A stretch of 64,000 bases of DNA, from NCBI GenBank assembly GCA_947561585.1, contig CANNZV010002527.1, positions 77,670-141,669 on the forward strand. Direction: 5' to 3'. The DNA comes from Caprella mutica. Lineage: Eukaryota > Arthropoda > Malacostraca > Amphipoda > Caprellidae. Under the pieces are notes generated by a model that was not told the origin of the DNA, made no database searches, and worked only from the letters and a program-made list of their open reading frames with translations. Shown here piece by piece: positions 47,376 to 57,765 of the stretch. Within the stretch, counting starts at the first letter, position 1. The number at the start of each line of letters is the position of its first letter. The position numbers and the translations under genes are program-made.

Positions 47376-47430
47376 CTATGTCGATGGAGATATCCATCCA
47401 ACCTAATGGTGGATATCTCCATCGACATAG
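47376..47430. other. perfect 21-bp inverted repeat with 13-nt loop
   Basis: CTATGTCGATGGAGATATCCA (47376-47396) is matched exactly by its complement at 47410-47430. It lies in a less AT-rich island (47300-47560) with a 74-codon minus-strand frame that I do not recognise and that reads across the hairpin. Confidence 0.9.
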
Positions 47431-47560
47431 TAGAAGATAAGATGAGGGAACCAGCAACAGAAGCAGATTGCAGAATAGCTTTTGGTGTTGCAGAGCAGTC
47501 GAACAATGAGTAGTAGAAGTCTCCAGTCAGTACCGTCACCTTAGAATTGTGATAAAAACA

Positions 47561-49167
47561 TGTTCCTCATCAAAGTCAATTATCAAAGATCCAGTGGAAG
47601 GCTAATTCGGTACAGACACTCTAGTGCTGTTATTGTGAAGAGTTTCATAAAGTGCCTACTACTCCCCCGTCCTATATGTAAACCCCCTTGTCCTTATTAG
47701 AAACACACAACCTACAAAATTTGACCCATGACACAAGTTATACTCCTACCTAGATAGATTATTGATTAATTGAATTATTATAAATATTATTACTATTATT
47801 GAGCCTTTGTCTGATTAATTATTTATTTAGAGTACACATAATTTAATTTTTTGGTACTATATTCAATTTAATGCCAATTAATGAAGAGAAGAATTAATTA
47901 TTTATTTGACATGTAACGTAAACAGTAAATTAAATAAATTGACTTTCGTCACCGGACTAACAGTAACCCAAGTAAATACATGACCGCTCGGAAGTAATTA
48001 ATTACCACGGTACCATGTAAGTAAAAGGAACTTGATTGTTGAAATTACTGGAAATATTTAGAATAATATGAATTACTTAACTAAAATTAAAGAAATGAAC
48101 TGAAGAAGCCCCGGGAACCAACACAATCAAACAGTATTTACTCAACAAATCAGCAGTAGGATGTCTTCTACACACGGTGGGGTGCAACGCATACTCAAAT
48201 TTCGTCACTGGTAAGAAATCAACTTAACTTGATCAACATATGAGTTGTCATCCCGGACAGCCAACGATACCAATCCAAGACAGAATTTAAAATCCTTTGT
48301 AACAATGTATGCTTTGTTTGTACTTTTTATTTAAATATTTTGCTTCTCTTATTGCAAAAGCGATGCTAGAAATAAAGGACAATTAGCGTCCATTCTAACT
48401 TCAATATAGGAAAAATGACAGAAGAGCTAATTAAAGGACTGTCCTTTGAAATAATTGACAGTTGGCAACTCCACTGGTAGGATAAGTTACGATTTATAAA
48501 ACAGTTTAACATTTTCGATCAAGTAAGGAAAAATAGATAATAAATAGTATTTTAATTTAATTTTAATTGATATCCATGATATCTGCAGGTGAAAAAGGGG
48601 ACGTGTTCTTGTAAGAGTTACTGACTAAATTCAATACTATACATTTTCATATCTTATTGGATTGATAGTGAATAAAAGTGCAACAAATTTTAATAAATCA
48701 AATGAAAATACCTGTATTTTGTAATTCATGCTCTTAAGAAAATATAGGTATGATTAATCATTTTTTGGCAATATAATAGCAGAATAAAAAAAAGAGTTGA
48801 TGATTATTGGAAGTAAGAAATAGTAACGACATTATAGCAATTGAATTATGTTGCTAAACATCCTATAAATAAGAATGAATTATCAGAGGAACAATTAATT
48901 TCCTTATAGATCCTAATATCAACTTAAATTAAAAATATGCAATCTGAGACCGAATCGAATTCACTTTTTTGCCTTTTTATTGATTCGTATCAACCTCCCC
49001 CTTAATTATGAATTAAAGCAGACCATCATTAGGATATTGAAATGTTTTTGGAATGAATAATATTTATTAACGTATATTAGATATACCAATAGTAGGATAA
49101 TCAATAAGTGTCTGTAATAACTAATACTAAAATGCTAAATAACTGACCACCTTCGCAATGTCTAATT
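47561..49167. other. no gene seen; one MITE
   Basis: AT-rich intergenic sequence downstream of P450 gene 2. Positions 48480-48600 are a TAAGTTCCGA-family MITE copy (GATAAGTTACGATTTATAAA, ATTTTCGATCAAGTAAGG, TCCATGATATCTGCAGGTG). Confidence 0.5.
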
Positions 49168-52100
49168 TCACTTCACTTCTCTTGTTTTGTAGATGAGAGT
49201 TTTGTCGAAAGGTACTCTCAATCCTAACTTGTTGTCGAATTTCATCTCGTATTCAACTCCTTCTGGTACCAAAATATCGAAGTTTTGAGCAATTGAGGCG
49301 GTGAACAAGAAGAGTTCCATCCGAGCGAGAAGTTCTCCGGGACACTGTCGGCGACCTAATAAGGGAAAATTGAAATAAATTAATTCTTTGAATATCTATG
49401 AGTGTAACTTTATAGTTTGAATGTACTAAATTTTAAACTTCAAAATATTCGAATACATTTGATGTTTTCGAGAATTTTTATTTATATTAAATAAGTTGTA
49501 TTGTGTATAGTAATATCTAGAATTTTGGTAATATTAGACTCTCCTTGAATTATTGATTTAATTTTTCTTTTCTGTACCTTGTCCAAAGCCAAAGAATCCC
49601 TCCTTAGGTGCCATGAATTTTCCATCCTCATCTAAAAATCTTTCAGGCATAAATTTTTCAGGTTCTTTCCAATATTTCGTGTCATTATGACAGCAGTAAT
49701 TGACAACAACGACCATCATATCCTGGAAGGACTATAATAGTTAAAAAAGGATCACAGAAATGATATAATGTCCATTAACATAGTGTGTCAAATTAAACCT
49801 TGGGGATGAAATAGCCACCGATGGTCGTATCCTGCAGAGCTGATCGTTGTACATTCATGATTATCAGGGATGAGTACCTCAAAGCTTCATTGATGAATGC
49901 TTCTACATACGGTAAACTGAAGCAAAATTTTGATTAATTTGAACAATTATGTAGAAAAAAATTAAAAATCCATACTACAGGTATAATTAATTGATACTAC
50001 TGATATATAGTTGTTTACTTTGGTTTGTCATCCAGTGATACCATTCTGCTTCTTGGAACATTTTCATCAATTTGATCCCTTAGTTTCTTCGTCTGTTCGG
50101 GACAGGTTGCGAAAAGGAAAGCCGTCCACTTCAACATGTTGAAAACAGTATCCGACCCAGCATCGAATAAATCGCTAATGATTTGCTTCAAAGCTTAAAA
50201 CAATATAATATTTAGTGACATATAAACATTAATTTATGACAAGCTATCCATACGAGAAAAAGTTACTGAATTTTAATTATTACCTCCTTCGGAGCAGAAT
50301 TCATTATTTCCTTCTTCTGTTCTTTCCTTCATTTCTTTTTTGTATTCATCAATGAAGTCGCGAGGATTTTCCAAATCATCTTCATGCTCTTCCAAAGTTT
50401 TCTAAAAATAAATATTTTAAGTTTCTCACCATAGGCCTGTTGTGAAGCTAAATTTGCATTATTGGCAAACCTAAACCTTACTTCTAATATTTTTTTTATT
50501 TCAACTAGAAGGTCTCTTATGAAGTTAGAGTTGAAGACTTTCTCCATGATGGATTGCGGAACAATTTTTTTCATCGAGGGAAAGAAGAGAGGCACAAAAG
50601 TGGAGACTGGTAAATTTTGCATGCGTTTGGTAAGTTCATAAATTTTATCGATATCCTTAGAATCGTACTCATAACGATGACCTGAAATAAGTTTAGTAGA
50701 TTTGTACTTCTCAATATTGATCATAAGTCTCAATATGATGAATCACAAAACTTACTTGAAACCATCTGCCAAATAATGTTCAGAGCACATGTTCGAAAGG
50801 CGCTTGGAAAAGGTATAGGTTTCTCATTGTGTTTCTTCAGATCATCCACTAATGCCTGCGCTTCAATATGAATAGCTTCTTCCAGGTGACTCTTCCCCAT
50901 TCCAAGATTTCTCAAGTTCCGAAGAGCGAATCTTCTGTCGTGTTGCCAGTGTTCGCCAGTTGCACTTACCAGACCTGAGTGATATCATATTTATTCAAAT
51001 ATTTCTTTAACCAACAGTTTAGAGAAAAGATAAGTTTATCGTGAATTCAGTATGTTCTCACCTCCTTTTTCGGACGGATCAATTGAAAAAAGCTTAAAAA
51101 ATGACGGTCTTCCAGCCATTTCAGCTCTGGACATCACTTCCTTGCCAAGATTGTAATCGAAAACCATGACAGTCCGCATGCTACCAGTCCTAGTTCTGAG
51201 GATGGAAGATCAAATTTTTTAAACAAAGAACTTTTATGCTAAATTATTATTATAGTGATTGAATTCAAATGATATATAGATCAATGGTTGAACTCAAATG
51301 ATGTAAGTATTTAATTTCAGATAAGATTTGATAAATACGATCGCAAGGGCTCAAACACACTACAAGCGGCGCGAGCTATAAACAGAACTGTAATTACGAG
51401 TTAGAATTGCATGGATAAAACCTCTGTGCAGTGGCTAGCTAAGAATGTGAATAAGATGGCTAAGTTATAAGGTGAATAAGATGGCCAAGGTAAAAGGTGA
51501 ATGAGATGGATAAGTTATAAGGTGAATGAGATGGCTAAGTTATAAGGTGAATGAGATGGATAAGTTATAAGGTGAATGAGATGGCTCGCTAAGAAGGTGA
51601 ATGAGATGGTTAGCTAAGAAGGTGAATGAGATGGCTAAGGTAGAAAGTAAATGGGATGGATTGATATGGTAACTTTTTAAAAAATGACTTGGAAAATGTT
51701 TAGAATGATTCAACACCTAGTTATGATTGTGACAGTTTGCTAAGGATTCCCATACTATGTTGTAAGGATTGGAACATACCCCAGGTTGGAGTTCTTCAGA
51801 CCTCTGAAAACTCTCCAGTTGATCTTTCTAATCACCTCGTCACTCATCGTTGAGTAATAATCGAAGGAATCGCTGCATGCTAAACGTACCTTTAATGTTG
51901 TTTGGTATTCGTATGCAGAGACGCATGGCTGTTCACACTGCGAGCGGAGCGGGGCTGCAAATAAACAATAATATTTATTACGCTCCGCTCCGCTTGTAGT
52001 GTGTACGTACCCTAACAATATCACTCACGTTACGATATCTCCATATTTACGACGTAGTTCCATTGCTTTTTCTCCATCGAATACTGGCATATTTCCTACA

Positions 52101-52360
52101 AATGGAATTTCAAATGGACCTGCAAAAAGTGTTAGATTGGTTAAATGCAAAATTTATATTTTAGAATTATTAGTAATTGGGTTGCATTTGAATTTCCAAA
52201 ATTAAATTTGGTTGCTATTATTGGCTGGTCACTTCAGTTACACAATATTTCATCAGGAGCGAATCATGTACTCACCAGGTGGCATGTTTTTAGGCTTTCT
52301 GTCTTTTATGATTTTGTAGGCTGCTAGAAGCACGAGAAGAAGAAACAACTCCAGCCACAT
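49168..52360 (-). CDS. cytochrome P450 (clan 2 type), gene 2
   Basis: Coding exons, 5' to 3': 52276-52360, 52029-52119, 51062-51195, 50756-50974, 50482-50681, 50284-50401, 50019-50193, 49799-49916, 49578-49722, 49168-49355. Exon lengths and phases are identical to gene 1, giving 490 residues. It has the same [15 protein letters not shown] anchor, KPKNMPPGP hinge, WQHDR, an I-helix DAGSDT (Asp where the other two have Gly), ExxR, PERF, and haem loop FGFGQGRRQCPGE with Pro after the Cys. Exon 5 (FFPSMKK, substrate-recognition region) is the most different from its paralogs, so its substrate may differ. Intron 2 carries a minisatellite and a transposon-like element. Confidence 0.93.
51350..52016. 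mobile_element. element with ACACACTACAAGCGG ends, intron 2 of P450 gene 2
   Basis: GGGCTCAAACACACTACAAG...CGGCGCGAGC at the left and GCTCCGCTTGTAGTGTGTAC...GTACCC at the right are inverted. A minus-strand piece (DSFDYYSTMSDEVI) at 51790-51880 could be a transposase fragment, perhaps PIF/Harbinger, but this is weak. Confidence 0.55.
51440..51660. repeat. 25-bp minisatellite, about 9 units
   Basis: AAGGTGAATGAGATGGCTAA plus GTTAT with GGATAA and GCTCGCTAAG variants, inside the intronic element. Confidence 0.93.
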
Positions 52361-52830
52361 GATTGGTAAGTTATACTACAAAGTTTGGTACTCTGAAAAT
52401 AGAAAATCTGCAACATTGTAATCATTAAATTAAAAAATCAATAGTACACTTTATAGTAAAGTAAAAAAAAATTTAACCATTAAATTTCTTTTAATATAGA
52501 TTGAAGGTAAAAATCTACTTAAATCAAATTTATAGTTTCGATCTATTGCAATGAAGCACCCTGTATAGTAAACATTTTTTGTGTAATCAGCCATTAAATG
52601 ACCATCAGTTTTCTATGCATCTCGTGACTCCACTATAATGAAGTAAGCTCTGTACAGTGACTTTGTTGTTGTTCATTATAGAGGAAATTTTACTGAGTTG
52701 ACGATAAATTTTCACATGTGCGATCATAATTACCTATTTCATCATTAATTTTCACTATTCCAATCGTTTTATTAATGATTACAAACTATACGTATTTTCT
52801 CAAGGAATTTGGTGCAATCATTATTCAATG
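52361..52830. other. 5' flank of P450 gene 2; degenerate pogo-like MITE
   Basis: CACCCTGTATAGTAAACATT at 52557 and GTTCATTATAGAGGAAATTT at 52673 look like degenerate ends of the pogo-like MITE. No promoter was placed. Confidence 0.4.
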
Positions 52831-52835
52831 GGTCT

Positions 52836-53918
52836 AGGAAAAAATCCCCCGGAGGTAAAAATACCCCGAGGAAAATATCTCCCGAGGAAAAATAACCCAG
52901 GAAAAAATCCCCCCGGAAGAAATCCCCCGGAAAGCATCGACGAAGAAAGAATATCCTCAAGTCAAAAATAGAATATGCAATAAATATTTTCATCTATTTT
53001 TTCCCTAAAAATACCTACAAAAGAGGAACAAGACAATATCAGAAAGAGAAGCTTATACTTGTAGTGTCGAATTGATTGCAATAGACAAATATAAAGTTTT
53101 CTGACTGTAGCTAACTAATGTCACAAAATCTTAAAATTGTAAAATAGGTTGTACAAAACTGAAAGTTTAAAGTGTATTTTATGATCTTAATATAGCTTTA
53201 TAAATGAACTATATTCCTCATATTTTTCTACAACGTTGCGCAGTCCAATCAAAAAATCTTGATATCTGCCATTCTTCAGAGGAGTGTTACCAGCACTAAG
53301 TTGCTCTCAGAAAAATTCTTGATATGATTGTCTTAATACAAAACTTGACGTAGAAGATTTACCATTTAAAATTAAATTAAAGTCAACTATACATTTAGTG
53401 ATTGTGATATTTAATTAACCATTTATACACGTAACATAATATATATTATATATACACAGTAAAAGAAACTAGTTAAATGTTGAACTATAGAGTGATGGTA
53501 GATGATTAAAACTAGCGATATACATGAATAACTATCAATAGACAAATAAGGCACAGAAATATTCAAACGATGTTCTTCATATGTATTACCACTAAAATAA
53601 ACGATGCAACAATAAATTGATTTTAACTAAACAAGTACTGAACATAAACAAAATTCCGTATATTACTGTATGCAAAATTTATCCTATTTAAGTATTACCT
53701 CTTTTTTTCTTCTACAATCTTACGAGTCTACAGCTACAGTGACTATACACCCCATAAATTTGATGTTTCTTATTAGGCATTTAGCTTGAAACTGATGGTC
53801 AAGAATTAAAACTAGGGATATATAACTATCAATAGAGAATTAGGGCACAAATATGTTTTCTGGGGGGATTTTATCCGGGGGATATTTTCCGGGGGATTAT
53901 TTCCGGATATCTTATTCA
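52836..53918. mobile_element. second foldback-like element with CCCCCGGA subrepeat arms
   Basis: The left arm (52836-52945) has degenerate units of GGAAAAAATCCCCCGGAGGT type. The right arm (53858-53918) has the complement, GGGGGGATTTTATCCGGGGG. The core holds two versions of one motif (TTAAAACTAGCGATATAC...ACTATCAATAGACAA at 53505, and TTAAAACTAGGGATATA...ACTATCAATAGAGAA at 53797). The plan resembles the 16-bp foldback family but the sequence differs. Confidence 0.6.
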
Positions 53919-54237
53919 ATATATATATTCAATATCACGAGTCTTTCACTGCCATCTCTTGCACAGCAACATTAATCATCAGAATACCTTTGTAATGAAG
54001 CTGCAACTGATAAGATAACGCTTATCGTAAACTGTTAAGGCTTATCATTTTATGATTTGCTTTGTTATAGTGCTATAAAGTAATTCATCATGATTATAAT
54101 ACAATTGGAATTATTTTCAATTTATCCTCAACATATTCAAATGAATAGTTTTTCTAAAATTATCAGTATATATATGATGATAATATATAATTATTACAAA
54201 CTAAACTATATTCAAAAATATGTTCGTGTTGTATTTG
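53919..54237. other. no gene seen
   Basis: AT-rich intergenic sequence. Confidence 0.4.
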
Positions 54238-54720
54238 GATATATATGTATATTCCGCGCTATTTGTTGATTAAAACAATCTCGAGAATGCGCTGCAACTT
54301 TTTAGGATAATTGAAAATGCGCGACAATCTCGAGAGTGTGTAAGACAGGTAAAGAGTATGAAGCAGGACCAACAGTGATGGAGTAGATAATCAATTATTT
54401 ATGCATTTAATTGGTCCATTTCATCAAAATATGATAGTTAAAGCTATACATAATAACTTGGTAATCTATTGGTAATCAAGCTTGAGTTAGTTACTTTAAG
54501 AAAAATGGAAGAAAACTTTTTTGAAAATTTAACTGAGATGTCAACCATTCTACTAAACGTTCGGAATTAACCTCATTTGTTATAATCTAAAGTTATTGTC
54601 TTTTAAATTAAATGAAAAAGGTAGTCCATAAAATTACATCATAAACAATCGAGAATGGGCTGCGCGTTCTCGAGATTGTGCAAAATCGGCAAATTGCACG
54701 GAACATATATACTGTCATAT
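54238..54720. mobile_element. element with CTCGAGA-core inverted ends
   Basis: TATATATGTATATTCCGCGC...CAATCTCGAGAATGCGCTGC at the left and GCTGCGCGTTCTCGAGATTG...GCACGGAACATATATA at the right are inverted over about 60 bp. A solo end lies at 62395-62470. Non-coding. Confidence 0.7.
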
Positions 54721-54774
54721 AATATCACTCTATTATACTGCTACAGAGTGTAGCCTATATTTAGATGTATTTTA

Positions 54775-55445
54775 GAATCTGTCTGTCTCTTGGTTGGTTG
54801 CAAGAAAAATGTCACGCTATAACATCTAATTTACGAATGCATTCTAAAACCAAAATAACTGTACAGATAACAAAGATTAGGATAACAGAAAATTTCAGAT
54901 AATAGAAAAAATCCAGGTGATAAAAAATTCGGGATACAAAAAATTCAGAGAACAAAAAATCGAAAAACAAAAAAATATATATATCCGGTATTACGAAATA
55001 TTCCGAGATTACAACAAAATCAGAATTACAAAAAGATCCGGAATTTGAAAAAATTGAAATTTATGAATTCGAGATTTAAAAAAATTCGAAGTTTCACCAA
55101 AATCAAAGATTTCAAAAAATATCCGGGTATACAAAAAATCTGAGATCACTTAATATCCGAGATTTATAAAATCAGTATTACAAAAATCCAAAATTCGAAA
55201 AATAAGCGGATTTTTTTGTATAAAAAATCCTGAACATGTTATTTGAAAAATCCGAATAAACAAAAATATTTATAGTCAATAAATTTTAGCGGGTAAACAC
55301 AATAAAGAAATTTTGATAACTGAAATCTGGATTACAGGAAAATAACAAATCCAGATAAAAAAAAATCCGAATATTTAAAAAAAAATCTGGATAATTTTAA
55401 AAAAACTAAAATTTACAATTCGTCATTTTTGATGGGTAACAAATT
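54775..55445 (-). repeat. ATCCGGATTTTT-family element, copy 3 (longest)
   Basis: CTGTCTGTCTCTTGGTTGGT, GTCACGCTATAACATCTAAT, then about 500 bp of degenerate 20-25-bp units (AAATCCGGATAACAAAAAA type), ending CGTCATTTTTGATGGGTAAC. Copy 1 at 37511 is the same design with far fewer units. Confidence 0.65.
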
Positions 55446-55501
55446 AGTCAACATATAGTCATATATCAACTCATTTCAATGTTATTATGGACTAAGCAGC
55501 A

Positions 55502-55711
55502 GGGTAAGTTCTGAATTATCAAACAGTTCCACATTTTCGATCAAATGAGAAAATATAATTAATATGACATTTTAACTGATACTTTAATTGGTTTCCATGA
55601 TACCTGCTTATTTTAATAACCAATTAAAAAGATGAGTTAAAATATTAAATTATAAATAATATTCAATATTATCGAAAATGTGGAACTGACCGATAACTCG
55701 GAACTTATCCT
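55502..55711. mobile_element. TAAGTTCCGA-family MITE, complete
   Basis: GGGTAAGTTCTGAATTATCA at the left and GATAACTCGGAACTTATCC at the right. Inner ACATTTTCGATCA...GATCGAAAATGTGGAACT-type arms are inverted, and the GATACCTGC motif is inside. 210 bp. Confidence 0.85.
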
Positions 55712-56605
55712 AAATATACACTTTGTGACCTTGCATAAATATATAACATACTATAATTTATCAAAATAAAATCACATGTTCGGGTAATCATTATTTTACA
55801 ATCACATTATTATTTCCATGTAGTAATTACTACTCTTAAATCTATATTAATTTCTTTACTTTTAGGAATTAAACAGTCATGTTATTTAAGGAATTATTTA
55901 GAATAGCACAATAGAAATGATAGAACAGGAAAAAACCTTAATGGAGTACCTCATCGTAAACAACCTCTCATGGGTACGACCGATAGCAACTAACGTACAC
56001 CGGTGATTCTATTGACCTTGCTAAAGATAAACAATAGTAGAAAACTATATAATAATATCAAAACTGCTAAAGAATATTTCTTTATTTAAAATGATAAAAC
56101 TGCTAAAGAACATTGACAATACAGTAGATGTGATATAGTGGTTTGTGTGCGTGACGTCATCAAGATGATGCTCTAAAATAGAGGTTTGGTAGTTTCATAG
56201 CTGATTTAATGTATTACATTTTTTATATAATTAAGATAAATTTATTGTTTGTATACTTTACAAACTTCAGTAGTCTTGAATTTAGAATTTTGGCGTGATG
56301 ACGTCACGTTCAAAACCAATTTGGATGTCAGTATTGGGTTTCCTTTTTTAACGGTCCGAAAAGAAGAAAAGACCATAACATTATTATTCTACTTAAGTAT
56401 CAATATAATCACATTTTAATTTTTTCTATTTCCAATATTCTAAAATAATAAACTCGGTTGAGAATTGACATTTAATAATTCATATTTTTATTAACGAAAA
56501 ATATATGTGAACATTAGATAATTCTGTGTTATTCCGGTAACTTGGTGAGGTATACAAAATAAATTCTTCACGATATTAATAATTCGGTGTTTTACAGCTT
56601 TATTT
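55712..56605. other. no gene seen
   Basis: AT-rich intergenic sequence with no coding signal. Confidence 0.4.
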
Positions 56606-56965
56606 ATTATAAACAGTGGACTCCCGCAATACAAAGTTAATCCATCCCGTCATATGGCGGGCAATACAAACCTATGGTGATTATAACTAATCCTAATCAA
56701 AGCGGCCAATAGCATATCGGTACCTTAGTGACACCGTGACGCCGACCAATAGCAGAACAGCATCTCGTGACGTTTGCGCGTATAGTGAGAAGGTGACTCG
56801 CACAGTCATACGCACGCATGCCGTAAGGCGGGGAAAATGCTGTAACAAGGGGAATAACACTTCGTCACGTGAAAAACGAAATCTAGGGACGCATGCCGTA
56901 AGCCGGAGATCCACGGTACAACACGATCAAATCAGCCCAGTCATAAAATTTAGTTACAGTTACTA
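56606..56965. mobile_element. possible Tigger/pogo transposon end
   Basis: ACAGTGGACTCCCGCAATAC at 56615 resembles Tigger terminal repeats. The following 300 bp is much more GC-rich than its surroundings and repeats GCACGCATGCCGTAAG (56810) and GGACGCATGCCGTAAG (56886). Two overlapping open frames here (56693-56966) are unlikely to be host genes. No partner end was found. Confidence 0.4.
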
Positions 56966-57015
56966 GAAGGTAAGTTACGAAATATCCTACTGAATGATGC
57001 TTGCAGGTATTTAAA

Positions 57016-57765
57016 ATAATGATTATCAGTTAAGTATGCAAAGATAGATAAAAATACCTTCCTTTATTTTTGAGACTTCTCTTGAAAACAAAATTTTCAA
57101 AATGTGGCTCTAAGGCCCTTCCTTCACCGAACGCGTCGTATATTAGACAATACAATATACATTGTCAGATACATACCGTATAGTTTTTGTACATATCTAT
57201 TTGTTTATATTGAAAATATATTTAAACTTACGAAATTAGCAACATTAGATTTTAATCATATGTGTTATGATATGAAAAATAATGAATTGTGACTATAAAA
57301 GAATAAAAAGTTCTATAAAAGTCAATCAACTGAGTTGCGATTCTTTCGCCCAATTTAAAACTAAGTTTTAATTATACAATAACCGTGCTATTATTCAAAC
57401 TGTTATCCTTCATGCAAGTGAATGATACAAGGGGAGATAAAAGAAAATGCATTATTTTTATTAGGCTTGTATAAAACTAAAACTAAACTATGTTATCAAA
57501 TGAATTTGAGAATTAACATAGAATCCAATCTGTTTCTGAACATGTCATAATTGATCTAAAAAGTAATTAAACTAATACTGTAACACATATAGTATATAAC
57601 TTTATTGGTATATAACTTTATAAGAGATCTAATCTAAGACAAAATGCATACCAACAGAAAGATATAAATGAAATCTTTTACTAATTACAAGAATTTTGTG
57701 TATATGCATATATTCACTTGATATTTATATAAAATTAAAAACAATGTTTTAATCAATGTCTAATT
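57016..57765. other. no gene seen
   Basis: AT-rich sequence downstream of P450 gene 3. Positions 56966-57015 before it (GGTAAGTTACGAAATATC, TGCTTGCAGGTAT) look like a TAAGTTCCGA-family fragment. Confidence 0.4.

Noticed and set aside
51755..52024. 89-codon minus-strand frame in intron 2 of P450 gene 2
   Set aside because: It lies inside an inverted-end element and overlaps P450 splice signals. At most it is a transposase fragment.
56693..56966. Overlapping open frames on both strands in a GC-richer island
   Set aside because: They lie inside a Tigger-like transposon end. The GC rise lowers stop frequency and no domain was seen.
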